64,000 nucleotides of DNA from Orrella sp037026685. GTDB taxonomy: Bacteria; Pseudomonadota; Gammaproteobacteria; Burkholderiales; Burkholderiaceae_B. The DNA lies in assembly GCF_037026685.1 (NCBI RefSeq), contig NZ_JBANET010000001.1, positions 124,001 through 188,000 of the forward strand, read 5' to 3'. The position numbers and the translations under genes were made by a program. This document shows, one piece after another, positions 52,906-61,021 of the stretch. The notes under the pieces are model-generated. The model had not been told where the DNA came from, did not search any database, and saw nothing but the letters and a program-made list of their open reading frames with translations. The first letter of the stretch is position 1. Each line of letters starts with the position of its first letter.

Positions 52906-54198
52906 ATGCTCGAACGACTCTTCAAACTGCGCGAACACGCCACCTCGGTGCGCACCGAGGCCATCGCCGGGTTCACCACCTTCCTGACGATGTCCTACAT
53001 CATCTTCGTCAATCCGGACATCCTGTCCAGCACGGGCATGGACCGCAACGCGGTTTTCGTGGCCACCTGCCTGGCCGCCGCGCTCGGCTCGCTGATCATG
53101 GCCCTGCTGGCCAACTGGCCCATCGGCATGGCGCCGGGCATGGGGCTGAATGCCTTCTTCGCCTTCACGGTGGTGGGCGCCATGGGCTACACCTGGCAGC
53201 AGGCGCTGGGCGCGGTGTTCATCTCGGGCATCATCTTCCTGATCCTGACCGTGACCAAGGTGCGCAGCTGGCTGATCGCGGGCATTCCCCGCTCGCTGCG
53301 CAGCGCGATCGCCGCGGGCATCGGGCTGTTCCTGGCCATCATCGCCCTGAGCAGCGCCGGCATCGTGGTCGACCACCCCGCCACCAAGGTCACGCTGGGC
53401 GACCTGCGCGAGCCGGGACCGCTGCTGGCCATCCTGGGCTTTTTCCTGATCGCCGCGCTGGACGCCATGCGGGTGCGCGGCGCCATCCTGATCGGCATCC
53501 TGGCCATTACCGCGCTGTCCATGCTGCTGGGCCTGACCCAGTTCCAGGGCGTGTTCTCGGCGCCGCCCAGCCTGGCGCCCACCTTCATGCAGCTGGACAT
53601 CATGGGCGTGCTGCAGACGGGCTTTCTGCACGTCATCCTGGTGTTCGTGCTGGTCGAGGTGTTCGACGCCACCGGCACGCTGATCGGCGTGGCCAAGCGC
53701 GCCGGCCTGGTCGATGACAAGCAGCCCGCGCGCCTGGGCCGACCGCTGCTGGCCGACAGCAGCGCCATCGTGGCCGGCTCGATGCTGGGCACCAGCAGCA
53801 CCACCGCCTATGTCGAAAGCGCCTCGGGCGTGCAGGCGGGCGGGCGCACCGGCCTGACGGCGCTGGTGGTGGCCCTGCTGTTCCTGGCCGCGCTGTTCGT
53901 CTCGCCGCTGGCCGCCTCCGTGCCGGCCTACGCCACCGCGCCCGCGCTGCTGTACGTGGCCGGCCTGATGATGCGCGAGCTCATCGACATCGACTGGAAC
54001 GACGTCACCGAAGCCACGCCGGCCGCGCTGACGGCCCTGGCGATGCCCTTTACCTATTCCATCGCCAACGGCCTGGCTTTCGGCTTCATCAGCTACGTGG
54101 TGCTCAAGGCCGCCACGGGGCGCGCCCGCCAGGTTCATCCTGCCATGTGGCTGGTGGCCGGGCTGTTCGTGGTGCGCTACGCCTTCTTTCCGGAGTAG
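52906..54198 (+). CDS. NCS2-type purine permease, AzgA family
   Basis: 430 aa with 12-14 membrane segments. Family blocks: EAIAGFTTFLTMSYIIFVNP, MAPGMGLNAFFAFTVV, and the substrate-binding region DATGTLIGVAKRAG. AzgA-like proteins import adenine, guanine or hypoxanthine by proton symport; which one is not clear from sequence. Separate transcription unit; a strong hairpin at 54206-54232 follows. Confidence 0.9.
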   Translation: MLERLFKLREHATSVRTEAIAGFTTFLTMSYIIFVNPDILSSTGMDRNAVFVATCLAAALGSLIMALLANWPIGMAPGMGLNAFFAFTVVGAMGYTWQQALGAVFISGIIFLILTVTKVRSWLIAGIPRSLRSAIAAGIGLFLAIIALSSAGIVVDHPATKVTLGDLREPGPLLAILGFFLIAALDAMRVRGAILIGILAITALSMLLGLTQFQGVFSAPPSLAPTFMQLDIMGVLQTGFLHVILVFVLVEVFDATGTLIGVAKRAGLVDDKQPARLGRPLLADSSAIVAGSMLGTSSTTAYVESASGVQAGGRTGLTALVVALLFLAALFVSPLAASVPAYATAPALLYVAGLMMRELIDIDWNDVTEATPAALTALAMPFTYSIANGLAFGFISYVVLKAATGRARQVHPAMWLVAGLFVVRYAFFPE

Positions 54199-54205
54199 GC
54201 CGCCG

Positions 54206-54232
54206 CGCGGGCCGGGCGTGCGCCGGCCCGCG
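54206..54232. terminator. Hairpin between convergent purine permease and yigZ
   Basis: CGCGGGCCGG-N7-CCGGCCCGCG, a perfect 10-bp stem starting 8 bp after the permease stop. The 3' arm is part of a direct repeat, GTGCGCCGGCCCG twice. No T-tract. Confidence 0.5.
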
Positions 54233-54249
54233 TGCGCCGGCCCGGCGCT

Positions 54250-54861
54250 TCAGGTTTCCTGCAGCGGCTCCCAGCGCCCCTGGCCGCGGCTGGCGGCCAT
54301 GAGGTAGTCATGCAGCGCCTGGCACTGGTGCGCCGGCAGGCTTACCGTCAGCCGGGCGCCGGCCGCATCGAAGGCCTCTTCCTCGATCACGGCCTGCCAC
54401 TGCGCCAGCCGCGCCTGCAGCCGCGCCAGTTCCGCAAAGGGACAGCCCAGGCGCACCCGGGCCAGCCGCACGCGCGGCTGGCGCACGCCTGCGCGCAGGC
54501 ATTGGGCCGCGCCGCCGGCATAGGCGCGCGCCAGCCCGCCCGCGCCCAGCTTGATGCCGCCGAACCAGCGCACCACCAGAACGCAGACATGATCGAGCTG
54601 CTGGCCGTCTATGGCCTGCAGGATGGGGCGTCCGGCGGTGCCCGCCGGCTCGCCGTCGTCGCTGCTGCGGTAGACCTGCCCGATGCGGTAGGCCCAGCAG
54701 TTGTGCGTGGCGGTGGGGTCGCTGCGCGCGGCGATGAATGCCAGCGCCGCCTGCGGGTCGCAGACCGGCGCGGCGTGGGTCAGAAAGCGGCTCTTGCGCA
54801 CCGTCTCCTCGAAGGTGCAAGGGCCGGCCAGCGTATCGAGCAGGTCAGGACTGGGCTTCAC
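54250..54861 (-). CDS. yigZ: YigZ/IMPACT family protein
   Basis: 203 aa from GTG 54861, overlapping the 3' end of the ABC-F gene by 17 bp. The IMPACT domain (residues about 15-125) carries EETVRKSRFLTHAAPV, SSDDGEPAGTAGRPILQAI and VVRWFGGIKLGAGGLARAY. The C-terminal DUF1949 domain follows. The family is linked to translation control in eukaryotes; the bacterial role is not settled. The overlap implies coupled expression with the translation-associated ATPase upstream. Confidence 0.9.
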   Translation of the reverse strand: MKPSPDLLDTLAGPCTFEETVRKSRFLTHAAPVCDPQAALAFIAARSDPTATHNCWAYRIGQVYRSSDDGEPAGTAGRPILQAIDGQQLDHVCVLVVRWFGGIKLGAGGLARAYAGGAAQCLRAGVRQPRVRLARVRLGCPFAELARLQARLAQWQAVIEEEAFDAAGARLTVSLPAHQCQALHDYLMAASRGQGRWEPLQET

Positions 54862-56446
54862 GCGAGGCGAGGAAGTCCTCGTAGCCGCCGCGGTAGTCCT
54901 CGACCTTGCCGCCGGGGGTGACTTCGAAGATGCGCGTAGCCAGCCCCGAGACGAATTCGCGGTCGTGCGAGACGAACACCAGCGTGCCTTCGTACTTCTC
55001 CAGGGCGAACTGCAGCGACTCGATCGATTCCATGTCCAGGTGGTTGGTGGGCTCGTCCATCAGCAGCACGTTGTGCCGGCCCAGCATCAGGCGCCCGAAG
55101 CTCATGCGATTCTTCTCGCCGCCCGAGAGCACCCGCACCGCCTTGGGGATGTCGTCGCCCGAGAACAGCAGCCGGCCCAGCACCGAGCGCATGGCCTGGT
55201 CGTCGTCGCCCGGCTGGCGGAAACGGCTCATCCAGTCGAACAGGTTCTCGTCGGAATCGAACTGGTCCGAGACGTCCTGCGCCATGTAGCCCAGGTCGGC
55301 GTTCTCGGACCACTTGACCGTGCCCGAATCCGGCGCCAGGTCGCCGGCCAGCAGGCGCAGCAAGGTGGTCTTGCCCACGCCGTTGGCGCCGATGATGGCG
55401 ATCTTCTCGCCGGCCTCGACCATGGCCGAGAAATTGCCGATGACCGGCTGGTCGTAGGCCTTGGAAAGCCCCTCGATGGTGACCGCCTGCCGGTGCATGA
55501 CCTTGCCCTGCTCGAAGCGGATGTAGGGATTCTGGCGCGAGGATGGCTTGACCTCGACGGCCTCGGCCTTGATGCGGTCGATCTGCTTTAAGCGCGAAGT
55601 GGCCTGGCGGGCCTTGGACTTGTTGGCCGAGAAGCGCCGCACGAAATCCTGCAGGTCGGCGATGCGCTCCTTGGCCTTGGCGTTGGAGGCGGCGATGCGC
55701 TCGCGCGCCTGGGCCGAGGCCAGCATGTAGTCGTCGTAGTTGCCCGGATACACGCGCAGCTCGCGGTAGTCCAGGTCGGCCATGTGCGTGCACACCTCGT
55801 TCAGGAAGTGGCGGTCGTGGCTGATGATGATCATGGTGCTCTGGTAGCCGTTGAGCACGCCTTCCAGCCAGCGGATGGTGTTGATGTCCAGGTTGTTGGT
55901 GGGCTCGTCCAGCAGCAGCACGTCGGGATTGGAGAACAGCGCCTGGGCCAGCAGCACCCGCAGCTTCCAGCCCGGCGCGATCTCGCGCATGGGCAGCTGG
56001 TGCTGCTCGACGGGAATCTCCAGGCCCAGCAGCAGTTCGCCGGCGCGCGCCTCGGCGGTATAGCCGTCGTACTCGGCGAACTTGGCCTCGAGCTCGGCCG
56101 CCCGCATGTAGTCGTCCTCGGACGCCTCGGGATCGGCATAGATGGCATCGCGCTCGGACATGGCCTGCCACATCTCGGTGTGGCCCATCATCACCACGTC
56201 CAGCACGCGTACGTCCTCGTAGGCGAACTGGTCCTGGCGCAGCTTGCCCAGGCGCACGCCCGGCTCGAGCGAAACATTGCCCGAAGTGGGCTCCAGGTCG
56301 CCGCCGATGATCTTCATGAAGGTGGACTTGCCCGAGCCGTTGGCTCCGATCAAGCCATAGCGGTTGCCCTCTCCGAACTTGACCGAGACGTTCTCGAACA
56401 AGGGCTTGGGACCGAACTGGATGGTGAGATTGGCTGTAGAAATCAC
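54845..56446 (-). CDS. ybiT: ABC-F ATPase, YbiT type
   Basis: 533 aa with two ABC domains: Walker A GANGSGKST (about 35-43) and GANGVGKTT (about 350), Walker B LLLDEPTNNLD and LLMDEPTNHLD, and a linker with SRQNPYIRFEQGK. Strong resemblance to E. coli YbiT along the whole length, including NRYGLIGANGSGKSTFMKI. ABC-F proteins act on the ribosomal E site during elongation rather than in transport; no membrane segments are present. Upstream of yigZ; divergent from the enoyl-CoA hydratase gene. Confidence 0.93.
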   Translation of the reverse strand: MISTANLTIQFGPKPLFENVSVKFGEGNRYGLIGANGSGKSTFMKIIGGDLEPTSGNVSLEPGVRLGKLRQDQFAYEDVRVLDVVMMGHTEMWQAMSERDAIYADPEASEDDYMRAAELEAKFAEYDGYTAEARAGELLLGLEIPVEQHQLPMREIAPGWKLRVLLAQALFSNPDVLLLDEPTNNLDINTIRWLEGVLNGYQSTMIIISHDRHFLNEVCTHMADLDYRELRVYPGNYDDYMLASAQARERIAASNAKAKERIADLQDFVRRFSANKSKARQATSRLKQIDRIKAEAVEVKPSSRQNPYIRFEQGKVMHRQAVTIEGLSKAYDQPVIGNFSAMVEAGEKIAIIGANGVGKTTLLRLLAGDLAPDSGTVKWSENADLGYMAQDVSDQFDSDENLFDWMSRFRQPGDDDQAMRSVLGRLLFSGDDIPKAVRVLSGGEKNRMSFGRLMLGRHNVLLMDEPTNHLDMESIESLQFALEKYEGTLVFVSHDREFVSGLATRIFEVTPGGKVEDYRGGYEDFLASREAQS

Positions 56447-56508
56447 GATGCTGGCAGAAAAAGGCGGTGTAGCCCGCTACACGCTAATCCGCCAGTGTAA
56501 CGCGAGCG

Positions 56509-56537
56509 TTGCATTGGCCCAACTGGCGGGATATATC
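56509..56537 (+). promoter_or_regulatory. Candidate promoter of the enoyl-CoA hydratase gene
   Basis: TTGCAT, a 17-bp spacer, then TATATC, about 90 bp before ATG 56627, in the divergent region with ybiT. Confidence 0.45.
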
Positions 56538-56626
56538 GGGCCAATCCCAGGCACTGCGGCTTGCCGGGGCGTGCTATACCGCCTCCTGCGGCCTATGGAA
56601 AGGCAGCTCGTCCGGGAGAACAGGCC

Positions 56627-57283
56627 ATGTTCACGACGCTGGAACTTGCGATTGGCCATCGCACTGCAACGATATGGATGAATCGGGCCGACATGCGCAA
56701 TGCCCTGAACGGCGTCATGATCGGCGAGTTGACCCAGGCCTTCAACAGCCTGGTGGACGACGAGCGGGTGCGTGCGATCGTGCTGGGCGGGCGTGGCAGC
56801 GCCTTTTGCGCGGGGGCGGACCTGGCCTGGATACGCTCGGCCTCGTCCCATACCGAGGCCGAGGACCAGGCCGACGTAGAAGCCATGCGCGAGCTGCTGC
56901 GCACCATCGACGACTGTCCCAAGCCCGTGGTGGCCCGGATACACGGGGCCTGCATCGGCGCCGGCATGGGCCTGGCCGCCGTCTGCGACATCGCGGTGGC
57001 CTCGCGCACGGCCTCCTTCGGCCAGCCCGAGACGCGGCTGGGCCTGATGCCGGCCCTGACCGCCCCTTACGTGGTGCGCGCCATGAGCCTTCGCGCCGCC
57101 CAGCGCTGGCTGCTTACCGGCGAGACCTTCGGGGCCAACGAAGCCTGGCGCATCGGTTTCGTGCACGACGTGTGCAACCTGGCCGAGCTGGACCCGCGCA
57201 TCGACGCCCTGCTCGGCGGCTTCATGATGTCCAGCGCCCCGGCGGTGCAAGGCACCAAGGCCTTGCTGCGCACGCTCTGCTAA
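56627..57283 (+). CDS. Enoyl-CoA hydratase/isomerase family protein
   Basis: 218 aa. Crotonase fold: oxyanion-hole segment SAFCAGADLAWIR, GACIGAGMGLAAVCDIAVAS, and FGQPETRLGLMPALTAPYVV with the conserved Glu. The PALTAPYVVRAM version resembles methylglutaconyl-CoA hydratases of leucine breakdown, but the call stays general. It ends about 40 residues short of the usual 260 aa, lacking most of the C-terminal helical trimerisation region, without a visible frameshift. Stands alone, with no other acyl-CoA genes adjacent. Confidence 0.85.
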   Translation: MFTTLELAIGHRTATIWMNRADMRNALNGVMIGELTQAFNSLVDDERVRAIVLGGRGSAFCAGADLAWIRSASSHTEAEDQADVEAMRELLRTIDDCPKPVVARIHGACIGAGMGLAAVCDIAVASRTASFGQPETRLGLMPALTAPYVVRAMSLRAAQRWLLTGETFGANEAWRIGFVHDVCNLAELDPRIDALLGGFMMSSAPAVQGTKALLRTLC

Positions 57284-57365
57284 GACCCTTCCCCGCCCCC
57301 CGCCTTCCCGGCCCCGCGCCATCCCGTCCCCGTTTTATCCCCTGCCCTCCCTGCCTTTGCGGTCC
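57284..57365 (+). terminator. C-rich, G-poor segment, candidate Rho-dependent termination site
   Basis: Directly after the enoyl-CoA hydratase stop, the plus strand is almost entirely C and T with few G for about 80 nt. Such unstructured C-rich RNA is what Rho loads on. No intrinsic terminator is visible here, which fits a Rho-dependent end. Confidence 0.45.
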
Positions 57366-57370
57366 ACGCC

Positions 57371-57398
57371 CTTACGCAAATCTTACGGCTGCCTTACG
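57371..57398. repeat. Three CTTACG hexamers at exact 11-bp spacing
   Basis: CTTACG at 57371, 57382 and 57393, with a weaker fourth (CTTCTG) at 57404. The spacing equals one DNA turn, which would put all copies on one face of the helix. In the region between convergent genes, so a promoter role is not obvious. Confidence 0.5.
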
Positions 57399-57477
57399 CA
57401 CGCCTTCTGCTTGCTTGCGCCCGCCTTGCCACGCAGGCCGCAGCCCCGCCCGCGCTTTCGCGCCGGCGGGGACGGGC

Positions 57478-58530
57478 TCAGTGATCGTGTTCCTGCAGCA
57501 CCAGGTAGGCCATGCCGTCCTCGGTGGCCAGGCCGACCCTGGCCCCCACCGGCAAGGTGGCCTTGGTCGGCACGTGCCCGTAGGGCAGGCCCGTGACCAC
57601 CGGCACCTTCACGGTCTGGCGCAGCCACTGGAGCACGGCCGGCATATCGTAGCCCCGGTCGTGCGGCGCCAGCCGGTACCCGGTGAAACGGCCCAGCAGG
57701 ATCGCCTTCTGGCGTCCCAGCACGCCGGCCTGCCAAAGCTGCGCCAACATGCGCTCGATCCGGTATGGGTGCTCGCCCACGTCCTCCAGGAACAGGATGC
57801 CGCCGCGCACCTTGGGCAGGTAGGGCGTACCCAGCAGCGAGGCCACCATGGCCAGGTTGCCGCCCCACAGCACGCCGCGGCAGTCCACCGGATCGGAGTC
57901 GGGCGACTCGAAGCTCAGCACCTCCAGCTCGCCGCGCAGGGTTTCGGCGAACAGGTCCGGCGTCAGCGGGTCGAGCCGGGCCGCCCCGAAATCCGTGCAG
58001 GCGGTCGGCCCGCTGTAGCTGACCGTGCCAGTCCGGGCCAGCAGCGCCAGGTTGAAGGCGGTGAAGTCGCTCAGGCCGACGAAGCGTTTGCCGCTGTCGG
58101 CCAGTGCGCGCCAGTCGAGTTGGGGCAGCAGGCGCCCCAGCCCGTAGCCGCCGCGCGTGGCCATCACGATGGGATGCTTTTGCTTGACCGCGCGCCCGAA
58201 GGCGGCCAGGCGCTGCGCATCGGTGCCGGCAAAGCGCTGGTGCACCGCCAGCGCGGTACGGTCCACCGCGTTGCGAAATCCCAGCTGGGCCAGACGCTTG
58301 CGGGCGCGCTCGAGCGCCTGCGGATCGGCCACCGCGCTCGAGGGGGAGAACAGGTAGATGCCGCTGGCCTGCGCGGCCAGGGCGGCATGATCGTGCCCGC
58401 AATCGTCCTGCCCGTGTGCGCCGCAGGCCGGGCAAGGGCCCTGCCCGCCGGCCTGTCCGCCGGCATGACGCGGGCCGTTGTCGGAGGACGGTGCGCCCTG
58501 GCGGGCCGGGGTTCGTTTGCTTGCGCTCAT
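57478..58530 (-). CDS. ldcA: LD-carboxypeptidase, S66 family
   Basis: 350 aa. S66 serine peptidase: region MATRGGYGLGRLLPQLDW, nucleophile Ser in FVGLSDFTAFNLALL, catalytic Glu in LFLEDVGEHPYRIERM and C-terminal His in GLPYGHVPTKATLPVG. Removes the terminal D-Ala from murein tetrapeptides for recycling. The first 52 residues are an extra segment with a Cys/His cluster (Cys33, Cys36, Cys44, His46, His48) not typical of the family. Its start overlaps the tadA stop (ATGA). Confidence 0.9.
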   Translation of the reverse strand: MSASKRTPARQGAPSSDNGPRHAGGQAGGQGPCPACGAHGQDDCGHDHAALAAQASGIYLFSPSSAVADPQALERARKRLAQLGFRNAVDRTALAVHQRFAGTDAQRLAAFGRAVKQKHPIVMATRGGYGLGRLLPQLDWRALADSGKRFVGLSDFTAFNLALLARTGTVSYSGPTACTDFGAARLDPLTPDLFAETLRGELEVLSFESPDSDPVDCRGVLWGGNLAMVASLLGTPYLPKVRGGILFLEDVGEHPYRIERMLAQLWQAGVLGRQKAILLGRFTGYRLAPHDRGYDMPAVLQWLRQTVKVPVVTGLPYGHVPTKATLPVGARVGLATEDGMAYLVLQEHDH

Positions 58531-59033
58531 TCGGAAAGGTCCTTGCGGCGGCGTTCCCGGAAAAAGCGGCGCAGCAGGTCGCCGCAGGCCTCTTGCAGGA
58601 TGCCGCCCATGATCTGGGTTTGATGATTGAGCTGGCGGTGGGCGCCGATGTCCAGCACGCTGCCGCAGCAGCCGGTCTTGGGATCGGCGGCGCCAAAGAC
58701 GATGCGCGCCAGCCGGGCATGCAGCATGGCGCCCACGCACATGGCGCAGGGCTCCAGCGTCACGTACAGGGTCGCGCCGGGCAGCCGGTAATTGCCGGCC
58801 TGCGCGGCGGCCTGGCGCAGCGCCACGATCTCGGCGTGGGCGGTCGGGTCGCTATCCGTGATGACACGGTTGTGGCCCCGGCCGGCCACCTGCCCGGCGG
58901 CATCGAGCAGCACGGCGCCCACCGGCACCTCGCCGGCCTGCCAGGCCAGTTGCGCCTGCGCCAGGGCCAGCCGCATGGCGGTTTCGTCGTCCACGGGAAC
59001 GTGCGGCGCGCCGGCCGCTGCCGTCTCAGCCAC
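58527..59033 (-). CDS. tadA: tRNA-specific adenosine deaminase
   Basis: 168 aa. Zinc-dependent deaminase: His66 and catalytic Glu68 in TAHAEIVAL, Cys96 and Cys99 in EPCAMCVGAM. The segment ADPKTGCCGSVLDI is the TadA form. Converts A34 to inosine in tRNA-Arg(ACG). Overlaps ldcA by 4 bp and the HAD gene by 8 bp, so three genes form one operon. Confidence 0.95.
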   Translation of the reverse strand: MAETAAAGAPHVPVDDETAMRLALAQAQLAWQAGEVPVGAVLLDAAGQVAGRGHNRVITDSDPTAHAEIVALRQAAAQAGNYRLPGATLYVTLEPCAMCVGAMLHARLARIVFGAADPKTGCCGSVLDIGAHRQLNHQTQIMGGILQEACGDLLRRFFRERRRKDLSE

Positions 59034-59871
59034 CGTAGGTCCTGCTCTTGAGCGCGATGCGCTTGGCCAGGCTGGTCACGGCCTCTTCCAGCCATTGGTA
59101 GAGCTCGGCCTGCTCGTCGTAGCGCGCCTGGTTCAGATTGGAGACCCGGCCGTCCTCGATGAAGCCCCAGGCGCGGCTGCGCTTGTCGCGATGGCGCGGA
59201 TCCCACACCCCGAAGGCGAAACCGCCGCCGCGGCGCACCACCGAGAAGCAGGGAATATCGGTATAGCCGTCACCCACAAAAATCATCTGGTCGAACGGCA
59301 CGCGCAGGCGCTCGGGCGGCACCTTGCGGTTGACCTCGAAGGGCTTGCCCGCATAGGCGGGCCCGATGATGCCCTTCTGGATATGGAAGAGGTAACGGGT
59401 CTTGTCCGTGAAGCTGACGATGCGCCGGGGAAACACGATGGCGTCCTGGGCGTCGTAGGTGAATTCCGAGGCCCAGATGTCGGTGAACTCCGGCGCGATG
59501 GGCGTGGCGCGCACCACGTCGCCGATGCCGCTGGAGATCAGGTAGAACTCCAGCTGGACCTGCGGATGGACCTGCCTCACGGCCTGGCGCAGCCTGCCGA
59601 ACACCGTGGCCACCCCCTCGTGCAGCGGCAGCCCGGCCCCCCAGCGCCGCAGGCGCTCGCGGGTGATCGGCCCGTGGGCGCCCGCCCGCGACAGCTCGAT
59701 CATGCGGTACAGGTAGGCCGGCACGGGGTCCCAGTCCTGGGCCAGCAGCGGATCGACCTGCCCGGCCCAGAAAGCGGCCGTATCGACGCCGATATGCGCA
59801 AGAAAACCCGAGGTGCTGTCGGGCGCAAGGGTGTCGTCGAAGTCGAAGATCAGCGCGATAACGTCTGACAT
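59026..59871 (-). CDS. HAD superfamily hydrolase
   Basis: 281 aa. Motif I DFDDT with Asp10 and Asp12, motif II LISSG, motif III/IV GDGYTDIPCF. The cap is large and unusual (residues about 20-110). A phosphatase is likely; the substrate is unknown. First gene of HAD-tadA-ldcA. The SNLNQARYDEQAEL tail has no recognisable function. Confidence 0.82.
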   Translation of the reverse strand: MSDVIALIFDFDDTLAPDSTSGFLAHIGVDTAAFWAGQVDPLLAQDWDPVPAYLYRMIELSRAGAHGPITRERLRRWGAGLPLHEGVATVFGRLRQAVRQVHPQVQLEFYLISSGIGDVVRATPIAPEFTDIWASEFTYDAQDAIVFPRRIVSFTDKTRYLFHIQKGIIGPAYAGKPFEVNRKVPPERLRVPFDQMIFVGDGYTDIPCFSVVRRGGGFAFGVWDPRHRDKRSRAWGFIEDGRVSNLNQARYDEQAELYQWLEEAVTSLAKRIALKSRTYGG

Positions 59872-59968
59872 GGGGCCGGAGCCGGCGGGCTAAAAAGCCG
59901 CATTGTAAGGCGAGCCGGCTTGCCGCCGTCCAAAAGAAGCGTTTTCGCCCCGGGATGGCCGGACGGCG

Positions 59969-60003
59969 AAAAAAACCAGGGCCGCGCCGCGGGCGGGCCC
60001 TGG
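59969..60003 (-). terminator. Intrinsic terminator of the proline-rich protein gene
   Basis: Minus strand CCAGGGCC...GGCCCTGG (8-bp stem) followed by seven T residues, 75 bp after the stop of the gene at 60078-60713. A second inverted repeat, TTTTCGCC...GGCGAAAA, lies just beyond. Confidence 0.75.
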
Positions 60004-60077
60004 AAAAACGGCTGGCGGGCGTGGGGCCGGCCGAGATGCCGGCCTGCGCGGCCAACCCTGGAGACGGGGTCCTGGCG

Positions 60078-60713
60078 TCAGCGCACGTTGGTGCCGGCCG
60101 GCCCGGGCGCGCCCATGGGGCCGCCCGGCGCAGGCAGGGGCTGCGGCGCCATGGTGCCGGTGCCGGGGGCCGGCGTGGGCGCCGGCATCGGCTGCGGGGC
60201 GCTCGTGCCCGGCATCGGCTGCGGCGTCCCCGTGCCCGGCATCGGCTGCGGGACACTCGTGCCCGGCATGGGCTGCGGGGCGGGGCTGCCTGTCCCGGGC
60301 GCGGGCATGGGCTGCATGCCGGTGCTGTCCACCGGGACCGTGATGGTGCGCTCGCGCAGCACGCCGCCGCCGGCCACGCTGCCGTGCGTGCGGGTCTGCG
60401 GCGAGGTCATGGTTTCGAGGCAGGTCTGCTGCTGGTCGGGCGGCAGCTTGGCGCAGCGCTGCTGGGCGTTGCGCTGCAATTCCTCGGGCGAAGCCGCATG
60501 CCGGTTCGGCCTGGCCTCGGTGAGCACCGCCCCGGCCTCGCGCAGGCAATCTTCCAGGTTCTGCCCCGTGGCCCCGCTCCTGCAGGCGGCCACGTCCCTT
60601 TCGTACTGGGCCTGCCGCGAATCGCCGGCGGCCATCGCGCCGCCGGCCAGTACGGCGCCCGCGATGCCCAGCAGCAGGGCTTGGGTTCGGAATCGTCGAT
60701 GTCGGTGATGCAT
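60078..60713 (-). CDS. Secreted protein with proline-rich repeats, function unknown
   Basis: 211 aa. Signal peptide at residues 1-28 (LLLGIAGAVLAGGAMA). Residues 30-100 contain four Cys (AACRSG, EDCLRE, RCAKLP, TCLET) and charged helices. The C-terminal third is low-complexity with 9-residue repeats of PQPMPGTxx, encoded by a 27-bp tandem repeat (60184-60291). Strong ribosome site AAGGAGGT 4 bp before the ATG. I do not recognise a family; periplasmic or surface location is inferred. Confidence 0.75.
   Translation of the reverse strand: MHHRHRRFRTQALLLGIAGAVLAGGAMAAGDSRQAQYERDVAACRSGATGQNLEDCLREAGAVLTEARPNRHAASPEELQRNAQQRCAKLPPDQQQTCLETMTSPQTRTHGSVAGGGVLRERTITVPVDSTGMQPMPAPGTGSPAPQPMPGTSVPQPMPGTGTPQPMPGTSAPQPMPAPTPAPGTGTMAPQPLPAPGGPMGAPGPAGTNVR
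60184..60291. repeat. 27-bp in-frame tandem repeat, about four copies
   Basis: GGCATCGGCTGCGG recurs at 60184, 60211, 60238 and (one change) 60265, with a period of 27 bp. It encodes PQPMPGTxx repeats in the secreted protein. The unit is a multiple of three, so copy changes would keep the frame. Confidence 0.8.
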
Positions 60714-61021
60714 GAGGACCTCCTTGTCGCGCAGATACGGGGAGCGATATGACTGGCACTATTATGGATACGCCCCGCGCGCCGGCATACCCGTCCCTTA
60801 CTTCTGGCAAAGACTCTTTCCATTCCCTACCCGGGCGCCGGGCGCTTCTTGCGCCTTGCAACACCCGCGCGGCACCGGCGCAACGGCGTGACGGCCCTCC
60901 GGCAATGCGCCGCGCGGCCCAATTGGTTACCCTGCGTAGCCCCCGCTGTCACATCCTGCTGCTATGCTCCGTGCGCTGACCGTGCATGGGCAGGCCTTGC
61001 CTGTCCGGCCCAGGAGTCTCC
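60714..61021. other. 308-bp divergent intergenic region
   Basis: Between the proline-rich protein gene (minus) and the DUF502 gene (plus). On the minus strand a CATAAT -10-like element near 60764 and the strong ribosome site serve the former. No conserved RNA or further gene is visible. Confidence 0.6.

Noticed and set aside
59026..60256. 328-aa and 324-aa minus-strand frames around the HAD gene
   Set aside because: Arg/Pro-rich frameshift shadows; the HAD frame carries all catalytic motifs.
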